Assembly: GCF_001949145.1 (NCBI RefSeq) | Contig: NW_019091483.1 | Location: 120,257 to 184,256 of the forward strand | Origin: Acanthaster planci | Lineage: Eukaryota > Echinodermata > Asteroidea > Valvatida > Acanthasteridae | Length of the DNA stretch: 64,000 nt | Reading direction: 5' to 3' | Part shown: in pieces, positions 46,630 through 59,700 of the stretch | Numbering within the stretch: position 1 is the first letter of the stretch | How the letters are laid out: each line of letters starts with the position of its first letter | Made by a program: the position numbers and the translations under genes | The notes under the pieces: model-generated | Databases searched by the model: none | What the model was told of the DNA's origin: nothing | What the model saw: only the letters and a program-made list of their open reading frames with translations

Positions 46630-47995
46630 AAAACTATTCCTGGAAATAGCTTCATCACACAGAAATTACGTGTGATAATCTGCTTTTTACACATTCATAA
46701 GTCTATGGGCTACTTGTAGGAATCACGTAAGAGGGCTTTTTGGCATATAAAATCAGTAACTTTAAATGAACAGGCATGCTAAAGCTGCACATGAGACTGG
46801 ACTTTATCCATTGACTATCATGAGGGACAATGCAGCGCATAGACCTCTCTCATAGGGAAGCCATCTTTCTATTCTACCATTCAAAAGCAATGTAACCAAA
46901 CTGAGGCTGGAAGGAAAATTAGTTTGTTCCATTATATTAGTATGTGAACTTATATTGTTATTACCAAAGAGGCTGTAGGTGACAAGACAAACATGGCAGC
47001 ATCATGATAAAGGTCTAGAGAAGGTAACAACTGTCATCAGAGCATCAGGCTATATGTGATACCGGCTCTAGAAAAATGGGTAATAAGTAGAGAGATACAG
47101 GTTATGAGTTTTTGATATGGCTGGATTCTGTACATCAAAAGCTACAGTTGATATATGAATGACCCTGTAGTGCGCTGCATTCCGGAGATATATACAGTAG
47201 ACATTTGTGTATCCACATTTTCAGATTCAATAAAAAAACATTTTGAGAAAAAGCTCATGAACTGTAGTGCTTGGAAACACAATGCTATAAAGGATTTCTT
47301 ACTGAATGATCAATTTTTTTATCTTTATTCATCAGTATCCATGTTTGTAGTCACAAATACTGAAAATATATTATAGAAAGGATTAATAAGGGAAAAACAA
47401 AATCTCCTTTTTGAAGGAATTTTGCCCTCTCCAAATGGAACAGGCCATTACGTGTTTTGGCATTGCACGACTTATAACCCTTTTTTGCAGAGCGCGTCAC
47501 ATATTCACCTGTGAGAGCAGTTCAGATTTTCAAGTAGATGTACATTTTCAACCATTTGGTTAAGGTGTTTTAATGTCTTTGTAGCTCAATTTGCAGGTGT
47601 GCAGTGTTCGTGCAGATGTGGGTGCAAAATGAAAAACAAATGTTTGACAGGCAACTGATCACCATCACCATGAAACTAAGCTCTGTGTTTTGAAGTGGTG
47701 GATATTATTTTGGGATTTTACAAGCAGTGCCAGTGTTCAGCTGGTTCTGTTAAGACTTCAGATTCTCAGAACCAGATGGTAAAGAGAGATCCGTGTATGT
47801 TCTTTCACCACAGACTTATTGCTTGCAAGTGTTATTGATTTAAGAAATTCTGTTTTCACTTTTACATGAAACATGAGCAGAGCTTCGCATTCTTGTTTTG
47901 TGTTTGTTTTTTGTAACAGTTGCAATGTGTCTTGTTTCAATGATTACGCCAAGTAAGGAGATTATCGTTGCAGTGACTAAATAAGCTGGTGTTTA
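46630..47995 (+). other. PIP5KL1 3' untranslated region and flank
   Basis: AATAAA at 47229-47234 is a plausible poly(A) signal about 600 bases after the stop codon. No further coding exon is seen. Confidence 0.45.
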
Positions 47996-48345
47996 CAATA
48001 AGCCTTTTGTGAGTTAAATTTGAATAAAATCTGGTAAACTGAGTTGTTTAAATTCACATGAACATAACAATTTGAATGCTCCTTACTTAAGACATTGTTG
48101 CTACACCTCATCATTCGGGGCAAGCTTTTCCTTAGTTACATAACTACATGTCTTGTTTCAGTGGATAAGAAGGGCACCAAGGAACCAGTCCCTTCCAGAG
48201 ATGGTGGTTGCTATGTAAAAGCTTGCCCGGAATCACAAGGTACAGCAACAGTGTCTTTAGGCTGGGAATTCAAATTGTGTTTCAGTAGAACCAGATTACT
48301 CAGTTTACCAGATTTTATTCAAATTTAACTCGCAAAAGGTTTATT
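47996..48345. repeat. Imperfect palindrome (fold-back element), about 350 bp
   Basis: The outer arms 'gagttaaatttgaataaaatctggtaaactgag' (left, 48011-48043) and its complement (right, 48296-48328) are nearly perfect. Inner matches include 'caatttgaat' and 'gggcaagctttt', with the centre near 48175. It has no coding capacity, and an open frame of 77 codons within it is incidental. Confidence 0.75.
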
Positions 48346-51300
48346 TCTATGAAGTTCTCAATGTTTGCAGAAATCCAAGGCACATTTGTTTTGCAAATGT
48401 ATAAAGATATAGTATATGAAATGATGGACGAAGTATCAATCAACTCATGTTTAATAGCACTTCAGAAACGTATGTTTGCAATTTGTGATAACGCGTTATA
48501 TAACCTGAAAGAAAGATATTGTAGGGCATTTTAATATTTATTACATAGGTCTATGTCCATGCAACAAGTGAGACTTTCATTGAAGACAATGCGAATGACC
48601 CTGGGGTCATGTTGTTTCAATTCAAACTTTCCATATGACCCAACTCAGATTTGGCTGAAAAAAATCCTCAAAATTCCTTGGAACACTTTTTGAAAGTTTG
48701 AGGTAAATGCAAAAAAAGGATAGCTTTACCTGAACAAGTACCTCCTGCTGGATTTCTTCACCTGATGCTTTTCTTGTTTTGCTTTGGATGCAGGCTCTGT
48801 ATATTTAGGCAAATAATGATAAATTAATCACCTCAATTTCTACCCTCTCAAATCTCCCTTTTTTGTGTGTGTTTATTGCTTAGAGTGTCCATGAAATTAG
48901 GAGTAGGCTGCAAAAATTCTGTTGTCCTGATGTATATCAATTTGATACATTTTATTCTTTTGTTTTCAAATCGTGACTTTTGGAGGAAAAAAGGGATTTC
49001 TTTTTCTATTTTTACAAGGGATAAGGAGTGAGCAAGGTTTGAAATAAATCTCCTAAAATTTTCACAGAAAATGAAAGGAAATACTGAAGTATGATTCCAT
49101 TTTATTTCTTGGTATTCTTGCGTGCCTCTTGCACATTTTATTCAATCTATAAACTCAAGCCAAACATTAATACAAGGTTCTCAAATCAAAAGACAGGAAC
49201 GTGCATAATACAAGGAGTTTAAGTACTATTAATTTGGAGTTAACACAGCCATAATATGAGGTGTTTTGGTCTTAAGACCATGTTTGCTTTACTACACAAC
49301 GCTGTACCTTGGAAATGTTTAAGTAGCAAAGCAATTTTTCTCCATTCCTCTTGAATGGCACAAATGAAGAAGTAACTACATAATGCAAATGCCTATACAT
49401 TGCATACTTAATAGGAAAAAAATCACCAGTAATGCCTCCATCGAATGCCCTGTAAAAACAAACCTGGGGACCCCAGCGACAAACTTCTTTCAAGTTTGAG
49501 CCAATGATCGACCATTATCTGCTTTCTGCCCGTGTTTTCAAATCTCTTTCATCAGTAAACACATTCTTCAGGATCTTACACACCGTCTCAGAGAGCTGGC
49601 TGGATTCCCCAACTCTCCACACTTTCTTGCCCAGTTAAAGTTCACTTGATAAGGGCACCTAATTTAAAACAGCCATTACAAAATGTTTGTTTTCATTGGT
49701 GCCCTACCAGACAAAATGCTCGGTGGAGACTCTCAAGGAGTTCACTTCCCTCGGCAGCGATTTCCCCAAATTCAACAAAATGGCTTGGAAAATCACGCTG
49801 AACCTTGGCATTAAAAGCAGTTATTGATAAAGGACAGCAATTAACAAACTCCAGAGGGAAAGAAACAAATTCTTGGAGACAGGTACTGTAATTATATATG
49901 ATACATGTACCTGGCTTTAAAGCACAAATAAAGTCTGAAACCAACACACAAGGACCTTGAACTAACCACCTAAATTTGACAAATTATATGTTTTGTTTAG
50001 AACAAAGCCAGTTTAATAAACCAACTGGGCCACTGTCCTTGAGAACATATGCAAATATTACATTTTAACGACTCAAATTAAAATGAAAATATGCATTACT
50101 TTACAGCTCATTTCATCTGGGTCACAGCAGAAATGTTTAGTGACCCCTTACCTTCCCACCCCTCACCTTTGTGCATGTGAGTTGCAAAAACAAAATTAAC
50201 AGGTCCTGACACACTTGTACACAAAAAAACCCAATTAAGTACACAATCAGATGAGTCTGCTGTTGCCTCAAAACAAAAATAGTCAATTCAAAACAATTAC
50301 ACTCTACAATATATTAACAAAATAGGCAGTGCTTTCATATTGCTAACTTACTAAGATAGCTGTCTGGAGAAACTGTACCCACACAATTAAGTGCAGTTAT
50401 ACACAACTTTCTAACAGAAAAAATAATAATTATTAGCTTTTGTATCAAGTCTACACTTTCCATTACATAAAAACTAATATAACATAAATCTTCTGTTGGC
50501 AGTGCTGAAACATGAGGTTATCTCAGAAGGTTGATTGCCAGCTCAATTTTTGATTATCAACTGCTGTCTTGCTGATGGATACCAGCAAGTTTCCCAGTTG
50601 TCTTCTCGGTTGTCCTTTCATCTGTCACCACCTGATACTTTGTACTTATAACATTTGGCTTGATTCAGACAATCGATTTCACAGCTCTCTGAAATTAACC
50701 CCGATCACATAAATCAAAATGAATTAAGCAATTGATAGGAAAATCAAATAGGGGAGGGACTTTCATAAACGACTTCATAAATTTTAAGAAAGTTAGACTG
50801 TACCTTGCAACCTTTCCTTTTCCTTACATTTCTCTACAGCTGTGAATTTCAAGGTTTTATCACTCTAATAAGGGAAAACAATCTTGCATCTAACTCGATT
50901 CTCCATTCAAAAACCATGTCAATTTCAACTTTCTTTTGACTATTGATGCACTTTTTTGGATATTAACAGCAATCAAGGTCTTCGAAATTTAGCAGCAAGT
51001 TACAGGCTAAAATTAGCGACGGAATCGAAGCAAGACTAGCCACAACACAGAGAAAGACAAAAACCTATCCAAACAGCACATTCAATCAGTACTGACTGCT
51101 TCAATACTGGTCAAAATGATTGCTCATTCTTTGTACCCAATTTCGATGCACTAAAACAACTGCTCGGCCTTTGAAATGTCAACCCCAGAGTACTGTGTCA
51201 GCCTTGAGAACAAACGTTTGTTAAGATAACCGACAGGCATTTGGGTCGTGATGGGCAAACTTTCGATCAGGACTTCTGAAGGTGTACAATTCAAGGTGCA

Positions 51301-51408
51301 CTGTTTGCAATCTCAAACACCTTTCTCACTTCAAAAACAATACTCTTTACAAAACCTTTGAATATAACTTAAGGCATATGAATACAATTACTGACGGCTG
51401 GTTTGGAA
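48346..51408. other. Intergenic DNA between PIP5KL1 and Notch
   Basis: The two genes converge here. The DNA is AT-rich, without recognisable exons, RNA genes or repeats in this window. Part of it may belong to a longer Notch 3' untranslated region. Confidence 0.4.
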
Positions 51409-52287
51409 TTTATTTACAGAGAAAAGTACATACATATGTCTCTGCCACACCAGAGATGTCATTAAGTGTTTTAATACAATATGTTACACAAAATATATAT
51501 ATATATAAAAGGTGCTTTAATTTCTTTTGTTATATTAAGATTCTACTTGGATTACCACCACTAACCCCAATATCAAAAATAATCCTACGTAAAATTGTGT
51601 TTTACTGTTTAAATTTTAATCTTCTACGAGTAAACGGTTCAGATTGTTGTGTTCAGTTGTTAGAAAGGGTTTGGTCCAACAATGAAGCGATTTTATCAAC
51701 TAGTCTTTGTTTCAGAAACACACATCATGTCAATGTTTTTAAGCAGTGAACATTTTAAGGAATGATTTGATAAGTCAAAAATCACTACCTCTTTATGAAT
51801 GCTTGAAGGTATTTTTGCATTCAAGGTATTCAAAACAGAAAGATGAAGGGCTTTTTGGCTTTACATGTCACTCAGTGGAACTCTTAAGAATTTCAATATT
51901 CACAATTTAAAACAGTACTTACAAGTTGGAATTTCAATCAGAGAAAAAAACTTGGCATGAAAACAAAGACTGTGTGAACCAGCACAGAGGTAAAAAGAGT
52001 TAGACTGTTAAAAAGGCTGGGATGACATTTTTTGCTCATATTCACAGAATCTGAGTTCTAAGTTCTTTCAGTAGCTTGTAAAACATGTCAGAACTACATG
52101 TGCTGTTTGCCACAACTTGCCACAGAAGAGTTTCAGTAAAAGCAAATATGACACAAAGTACTGTCGAAAAAACTTTGACATATATTCAAATGGCCAAATG
52201 ACATTTCCATTATTGTGGAATACAAATATGCAGCATTCCCTCTATGTACATGCACATGATATATACACACACGGTATTCGCACCCAC
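51409..52287 (-). other. Probable Notch 3' untranslated region
   Basis: The sequence after the Notch TGA is AT-rich and non-coding. The first minus-strand AATAAA is at 51414-51409, giving a 3' UTR of about 880 bases if used. A short (TA)n run lies at 51496-51507. Confidence 0.4.
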
Positions 52288-53739
52288 TCATATGTAGGCC
52301 TGTACTGTAGGGTTATACTGCATTTGTAAGGAGTCTTGGATATGGCCATTCGTCACCGGGCCAGGGGGGCTGGAAATACCTTCCGAACCTGACCAGTCTG
52401 AGTGGGCTGACGAATGAGGGGAGGAGCTGGACCACTGGCCGGGGGACTCCGGCGACGGTGTCAGATACTGTTCCGGAAACACTGCTGACAGGTGTGGGGT
52501 GCTGTCTGCACAGGGTGAACCGCCCTGACTGTGTTGGGAGGGCGGGGTCGGGTACTTGTCCGACATGATGCTGACCACCGACGGATTGGGCAGCTGAGTC
52601 TGGATGATGTGGTTGTGGTGTGGCTGCGCTTGTTTGCGCAGGTTCGGCTGCGAGCGTTCGTGGCCCCTGTGGATGGGCGACTTGGCGTGCCTGGCATTCA
52701 TATGCACGTCGCCATTGCTGTACTGTGAGGGGTGCCTCGGCATGTGATGGTTGTGGTGCGGGAGATGGGTGACATGCGGGTGCTGGTTGGGGTAGCCCTT
52801 GGTCGGGGATAACGTGTACGGAGCTGCAGGAGAACTGGAAACAGACACAGCAGCAGCTGCGATGTCATTCGCCATGGAGTGCTGCAAGAGAGGAGGTAGA
52901 CTGGGAGGTGATGCACACGCCCCTTGTTGCTGCTGCTGTTGTGACACCATACCCTGTTGCTCTCTGAGTCTATGATTCTGCTGCGAGTGTGGATGGCTGG
53001 CTGTACTACCCCACTGATGCTCTGATGGGCAAGACACTGCAATGGCACCTGCCCCAATGTCAGACCCAATTTCTCCATTGGGCACAACAGTCTTTAGGTT
53101 GATGCTCTGCATGCTGTGGCTGAGGTGAGCATTGCCATTCATCGCTGTGGCCTCCTCCACATACCGCGGCACCTGGTGGATACCGTTGTGCATTCCGCTG
53201 GGTATGTTGTGGTAGTCCACCATCGCCGAGGTCTGGCTCGTGTACACCGGGAACGGCGGAGAAGTCCTTTCGAAACCGCGCGGCGACTCCAGTGATCCCG
53301 CCGGCGAAAGCGAGGCCGTGGTGGGCGCATCTGTTGAGTTGCGCTTCTTCCTCGAGCGTGACTTCTTGTCGGCCTTCTCACCAGCGTGTGACGCGATGTC
53401 ACCATTGGCAGCATGCTGCTGTCCTGCTGACTTGGACCGCGAGGCTTTCTTCTTGGCACTGGGCTTGGAGCCCAGGTGGCCGTAGCCATTGACCATTCCC
53501 ATGTCCCCATTGGCCAGGCTGGCCGGGCTGGAGACGGTTGGCGATGTGGCACTGGGACTCAAAACCACCTTGTACGTGTCCAGTAATTTCAGGACATCTC
53601 TGTGGCGGTTCTCGTTGACCTTGTCGCGAGGTGATTGGTCGAGATGGTCCGTGATCTCACGGTTCGCATAATGATCTAGGAGGGTTCGCACTGTCTCCAC
53701 GTGACCCTCTTTGCAGGCAAGGAATAGCGGAGTTTGCTC
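52288..53739 (-). CDS. Notch: Notch last exon: end of ankyrin domain, low-complexity region, PEST degron
   Basis: This 1452-base exon encodes 483 residues. The end of the ankyrin domain is followed by basic clusters ([10 protein letters not shown] and [11 protein letters not shown], likely nuclear localisation), a Gln run (QQQQQQG) and His-rich stretches. A classic PEST tail closes the protein. The tail keeps [11 protein letters not shown], the phosphodegron bound by FBXW7-type ubiquitin ligases in vertebrate NOTCH1, directly followed by [16 protein letters not shown]. The protein ends [11 protein letters not shown]. Confidence 0.94.
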   Translation of the reverse strand, partial: EQTPLFLACKEGHVETVRTLLDHYANREITDHLDQSPRDKVNENRHRDVLKLLDTYKVVLSPSATSPTVSSPASLANGDMGMVNGYGHLGSKPSAKKKASRSKSAGQQHAANGDIASHAGEKADKKSRSRKKRNSTDAPTTASLSPAGSLESPRGFERTSPPFPVYTSQTSAMVDYHNIPSGMHNGIHQVPRYVEEATAMNGNAHLSHSMQSINLKTVVPNGEIGSDIGAGAIAVSCPSEHQWGSTASHPHSQQNHRLREQQGMVSQQQQQQGACASPPSLPPLLQHSMANDIAAAAVSVSSSPAAPYTLSPTKGYPNQHPHVTHLPHHNHHMPRHPSQYSNGDVHMNARHAKSPIHRGHERSQPNLRKQAQPHHNHIIQTQLPNPSVVSIMSDKYPTPPSQHSQGGSPCADSTPHLSAVFPEQYLTPSPESPGQWSSSSPHSSAHSDWSGSEGISSPPGPVTNGHIQDSLQMQYNPTVQAYI

Positions 53740-56700
53740 CTGTAAACAAAGGGTACATAAAGCATTGTCACATCATTATCTACACAACGTCCACGCAGTA
53801 CAACGAAAAATGCCTGATGATTACAAGCACTGACACGAGACTCAAATAACAACTACAAACTTACAATTACCCTTTCCAAATGGAGAACAAAGTCCATGCG
53901 ACATGCTCTCAAACAGAGCCAACACATTTTCGAGTGGCTCATCAAATGCTGTTCATCAGCATAATCATAACCAAAGCTCTTGATCCATCTACAGGTCAAC
54001 TTCTAATAGCTCATTTTCAGAGTTGCAGTGAAGTCCGTCACAAGTCCATCACCAAAGTCACACGCTATTCTATTAAGTTTTGACAGAAGCAGCCCTGTGT
54101 ATAAATATTGGTGACGATCTTGCCAACGACTTGCGACCAACTTATGATGGACCCGAATATGACTGTGGGTTTTCCGCTGCTTCAGTTCCCTTATGACACT
54201 TCCTGCCGCCCATTTAACAGAGAAGACAATCTGTTCCAAACTGCTTACTGTTGCCTCAGAGTTGTGGTAATTTCAAGTACAGACGCCAGTCTCGAGTGAG
54301 ACTCTGCTGAGTGAAGAGTCATTATCCACGGCTCTTCTTTCCCCTCCCCCTCTCCCTCTTCACAGCTGACACTACCTCAAGTTTCCCATCACTGACCTTG
54401 TTGTCCTGTATGTCTTTGTTAGCCTTCCTCTCAAGCAGCAGTTTCACCATGTCCACATAGTTCACCTGGGACGCCCAATGCAGTGCCGATTTGCCTGAAA
54501 TGGTCAGAATGCAAGTCTAAACGACGGGACGTACAAGAACATTTTATCAACAAAGCCGCTTGTCTTCATCCACGCCCCGAAAAAAAGGAACTAAAGCTCT
54601 TCAATTTTGAGGGCTTTCTTGCCTTGAAATATTTTAAACCTGAGGAGAATGTTACCTCAGGCAAGTTTTGAAAATGCCGTCTTGTTCAGGCACAATATGG
54701 TATCCAGAACACAACTGTATAATGGTAAGTTAACTTTACATATTACCAATATACTGAAATAAGAGGGATGATCTTGTCTACTTTATTAATAATTCCGCTA
54801 AGCACTAATGGGCAATGATAAAGGGTAAGTTACCAGAGAAGCCTCTTTACTTTCAATCACGTCATATATATTCTTATTCAATCATTGGGGAAGGATGTTA
54901 ACTTGAACAAGGGGTAGTACGAGGTATTACCATGACATATCCACAAAACACGGCTAGACCAAGGTGAACCTCGAGGAAAAACCTCCAGTTCACCTCTTGT
55001 TTCATGTTGCATTCTTCCCAAACTGGGCTGAAGTATGCTAATTTCAAAAAAATCCATCTTCGGAGCACTGTGCGCCGCACTCAACTCAACATGAGAATGT
55101 GCAAATGTGATTTTGTTGACTTTGAGCACCCCGTGAGTGACGCTCAACCCTCTGACCCACCTTCATTGTCGGCCGCATTGACGTCGGCGTTGGCCACGAT
55201 GAGCTCCTGTATCATGTCAATGTTGACCTGCAGTCTGGCTGCCATCATCATGGGGGTGATTCCGCGGTTGTCCTTGGCATCTACGTTGGTGGCGCGGTGC
55301 ATGATCAGGATCTGCCACAGAGATGGAAAGAGAAAAGAGCAGCCCATCAAAATCTACCCTTGCATGATGTTGATTTCCATGACTTTTTCACAATCATTTT
55401 TTCTTCTAACGACAGGATTCCAGGACACCCTATTTTTCCCTCAATGTTTCCATGACGTTTTCATGACTTTCCAAAACAACTTTTCCCGTAGCTTTTTTTC
55501 AGAATCTTCGGTGACCATGGGCTCCCTGAGAACCAGTTGCAAGGAATACACACAATAAGGTGTCTCTGCCGGAATCTTTTGTTCTCAGCCACAAATGTAT
55601 TTCCTGTACTCGGCACATTTCTGCGTTTGGCGTATCTCCGAGAAAAAGATGGACCCGACCGTCACTGTGGACACTGCCATCCAAGGGCAAGGTTGAGAGA
55701 TGACTAGAGTGAACCACTGTTCCACAAACGTTTTCTAATTGATGGATGTGTTGGACCAGTCAGTCATTTGGAACCAGGCCCCACGTATGGTTACACAACT
55801 GGCTATTGACAGCAAATTTAATTTAGAAGTATGCTGGGAACTGTCCACATAAAAGCAATTGTACAAGATGTCATTGGCCATGAATGGGGTGAGAGTTGCA
55901 ACCAACAGCAAGTTGTGAGTGATGATGAAATGGCCAAACTGTGGTTCATGCCCCACCGTGCCCCACACTGATAGACACTCACCCTAAAGACGTCAATGGC
56001 GTCTGAGCCCACGGCCGTATGTAACGGTGTCCGGCCCGAGTGGTCCTCGGCGTTGGCGTTGGCCCCATGCTCCAGCAGCTTCTTGGCAGCCGCCGGGTGG
56101 GCCCAGCGGGCTGCCAGGTGCAGGGCCGTCTCCCCCTGACTGTCGCTCTGGGCGTTGACCTTGGCCCCATGCGTGATCAACTCCTCAATGGTGTTGGCCG
56201 AGCTTTCTTCCCCGTCGCTGTCCCGGTCGTTGCAGCTGATGACGGCAAACATCAGCGGCGTCATCCCATCTAAGGGAGCAGGTAAAACAGTCAAGACCAA
56301 GGAACAGTGAATTCCAAGGAACAGCAGACAATGTTGAGTGATCAACAAAATAATTCACAAACTTAGACACCAACTTACTTTCAAGACAGATTACAACAGA
56401 AAAGTCTAAAAGCTACCTATTGGTCAGCTCCACTTGTTTTCAACTCTTTAACCAGGCTCCGAATGGGAGAGCGGAATGCAATTCTCCACTAGATCCAGGA
56501 TAATGAGGATAACTCTTCCTTGCTGCATGTGACCTCCAACCTACCTTGTCCTGGGTCATCCACCTCTGTCTCCCTGATGTTTTGGGGTGGTGTCAGTGTC
56601 AGGTGGGAGCTGTTGTTCCACCGTTGGTCTTCGCTTTCTGCAAAGTCGGTGAGAGTTGTGGTTGCAGCAGAGGGCGGACTGAGCCGTCTGGTTGCCTGCA

Positions 56701-59700
56701 GCTAAAAGAGGAATAACACACCAAAGAGAATGGAAAAATTGAGAGTGCCGTTTCGGGCTGTGCAACAACTTCTAAGAGAGATGAATTTCTACTGGCTCTT
56801 AAACAACAAGAAGCCTAATAATGTTTGAATTCAAGTGATAAACGCAAACATCTTAAATCATTCACACTGTCATGCAGTTGTAAATGGTACATTTAGGCTT
56901 AGCTTTGGGTGGGTCCACTTACTAATGACAAATTTGGCTATAGCTTTAAAGCCTTCTGAACAAGTATCAGGGAAAAGGGTTTAATTGGCTCGTACTAGCC
57001 TTGCCTCACTTACCCTTGGTCGGTCGTTCATGGGTTGGCACCGAGCCTGGGACCGTTCCCAGTCCAGAGCCTCATGTGCATCACCCTCGCTGCTCTCAGT
57101 GGTGGTTACCCCCGAGATGCTCAGCATGATCTGGCCGTCCGCCAAGCCCACCGGCGGCTCCTCCTGGCCCTGGGGTCCATGGCGCTGGGCCGACGCACGG
57201 CTGCCCGCACTTGTCTTGCGCCACTTACCCTCAGGGAACCAGATGCTGCCCGAGCGCAGGCGCTTGCGGACAATGACCACCAAGGCAATCAGGACCATGG
57301 CCACTATGACAACCACAGCTGGAACGATCTGCTCCATGTTGCCCCCGGCAGGCTTGTCGGGCTCACCTGTTCATGGGGTCAAAGGGTAAAGGTAAGATCG
57401 TATTCCCTCACAGCCTAGACTTCATCCAAAAGTCTTGTCAGCAATCAGTAGTACCATGTATGTCTCGGGAGAAGGCCACAACCATACTAGGGACGGGGTT
57501 CATAAGAAAGTCACATCTACAAGACTTTCGTACACGGTCAACCACCCAGAAAAACCTCTGAAGTTTGTGCATTTTCCTCTGGGAGGAAAGCAGCCAAACC
57601 GTTCAAACAAAAATGATTAACTAGACAAGGATATATTATGTAGACAATCAGATCAGAGCCCATAGGATTCCAAGTACATCTATGCGTGGATTATACTTAC
57701 TGCCAACTCCATAAATCGGGAAGTCAATTTCTCCTTTGGAGGCAGCAGCTCCCAACAACTTGGCTGCATCACCAGCATCCTGGATGCAGGTGTTACTATC
57801 ACTCAAACAGCCGCGATTGTCAATGCGAAGATATGTCTTGGACCTGGAAGAAGCAATGAATCGGTTCTCATTGATCTGTATGGATTTGCTCCTACCGGGG
57901 TTTCACTTTGGAGGGAAACTATCCCTCACACATTAAAAACAAACAGTGGAGTAACTATACAAGCTTTATGTCCATTCTGTGAGTGAGATCCCCAATCTTA
58001 ATTGCTACTCACCCGTAGAGTGTCCCCGCTCTCCGACGTCTGCTCAGGACGACCTCCCCGTTCCCAGTCACCGTCAAGTACACCTGGCGCTTAAAGCGGA
58101 AGAAGATGCCCAGGTCGTCACCACCCTGGCCCGACTGCCAGGGTTCGATGCGGTTTTCGCCATTCTCGTCCTTCAGGAAGACCACCACGGAGCGCAACAC
58201 ATGGCCAATCTCCCTCAAGAACGCCTTGCTGACGTTGGCTGAGCGCATGTCCTCCACGGGGACAAGCACGATGATGATCAGCACCCCCTTGGCGAACATG
58301 GGCAGCCGGTCATCACAGTCCAGGCCGTCGAGCATGCACTCCGCCGTGTTGCAGCCACCGTCACAGGCATCGTTGGCGTAATTCTCATGGCAGTAGGCAT
58401 CGTAGACAGGGCTGGAGGGGGGGCAATTGATTGAGATAATAGTCTGGTCATGCTCACTCACAAGTCAAAACACCAGCCTACAGCAACCTACTTCGAACTG
58501 ACCAAGTTCAGTTAACTTAAAGACTACAACAGTTGTAAAACAGACATTAATAGACAGCACTGGACATATGATTTGAGCTTTCTGGGATCACTTTTCACAA
58601 ACAAAAGTCTCTGGAAATAACACCCTTTTTGATGAATTATCAATGGAGTCTCCTTTGCTTCAGGAAGACTGCACAGAAGATGACACAGCAAACTACCAAG
58701 TTCAAGATACCAAGTCAGACAAAGGGCAAAGCAAGACTCAAGTATGGTGGAACAGATTGCTATAGCAGACAGGAGGCAGCTTAAAAAAACCCCTGACCAA
58801 GCCCCCACCAATCACTCAGATACGTATCCAATCAAGCCCAAGAAATGGGAGTCAAATGCCAGTGACGGAAATTGCTGGATTCACATCGCAAAATGTGATA
58901 CATTTTGTGCAAAAAGTGAGGCAAACCTGAAACTGATGTGCAATTTTTGCAAATGGAAATNNNNNNNNNNNNNNNNNNNNNNNNNNNNNNNNNNNNNNNN
59001 NNNNNNNNNNNNNNNNNNNNNNNNNNNNNNNNNNNNNNNNNNNNNNNNNNNNNNNNNNNNNNNNNNNNNNNNNNNNNNNNNNNNNNNNNNNNNNNNNNNN
59101 NNNNNNNNNNNNNNNNNNNNNNNNNNNNNNNNNNNNNNNNNNNNNNNNNNNNNNNNNNNNNNNNNNNNNNNNNNNNNNNNNNNNNNNNNNNNNNNNNNNN
59201 NNNNNNNNNNNNNNNNNNNNNNNNNNNNNNNNNNNNNNNNNNNNNNNNNNNNNNNNNNNNNNNNNNNNNNNNNNNNNNNNNNNNNNNNNNNNNNNNNNNN
59301 NNNNNNNNNNNNNNNNNNNNTTACTCTGTGCGGCTATAAACGACGGTTAAATGGAATGATGAATTGTTGAAGGATTTTGAAAACGGAAAAAATGATAGTA
59401 ATGCCGGCCCAGCATCCTCAACGTTGAAAATGCCCCGGTCCGAAGTGGTTAAATCATGCATGCGGCGAGCTCGCGGCGCGGATCAGAAACCAGCCCCGCC
59501 GGCCCCACACTAGCGATAGCGGCTTCACTTCTTGTTACTTTTCTTGTTTAATATTTTTAAAATGTTGAAGTCACCAACCGATCTAGGCCAAATGTAGAAC
59601 ATCTTAGGAGCTAAAATGGCAAGTACGGACTTGACGACAGTGGGTTTTTGTTTATTTTCCCCTTGATTCTGTAAAAATTGTTTCTCCACCCAATTTTTGG

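Noticed and set aside
53139..53552. Alternate-frame Arg/Pro-rich open frames inside the Notch last exon
   Set aside because: They are shadows of the GC-rich coding sequence in other frames, with no independent support.
58744..59370. Long open frame across the assembly gap
   Set aside because: It is open only because 360 N translate as unknown residues.
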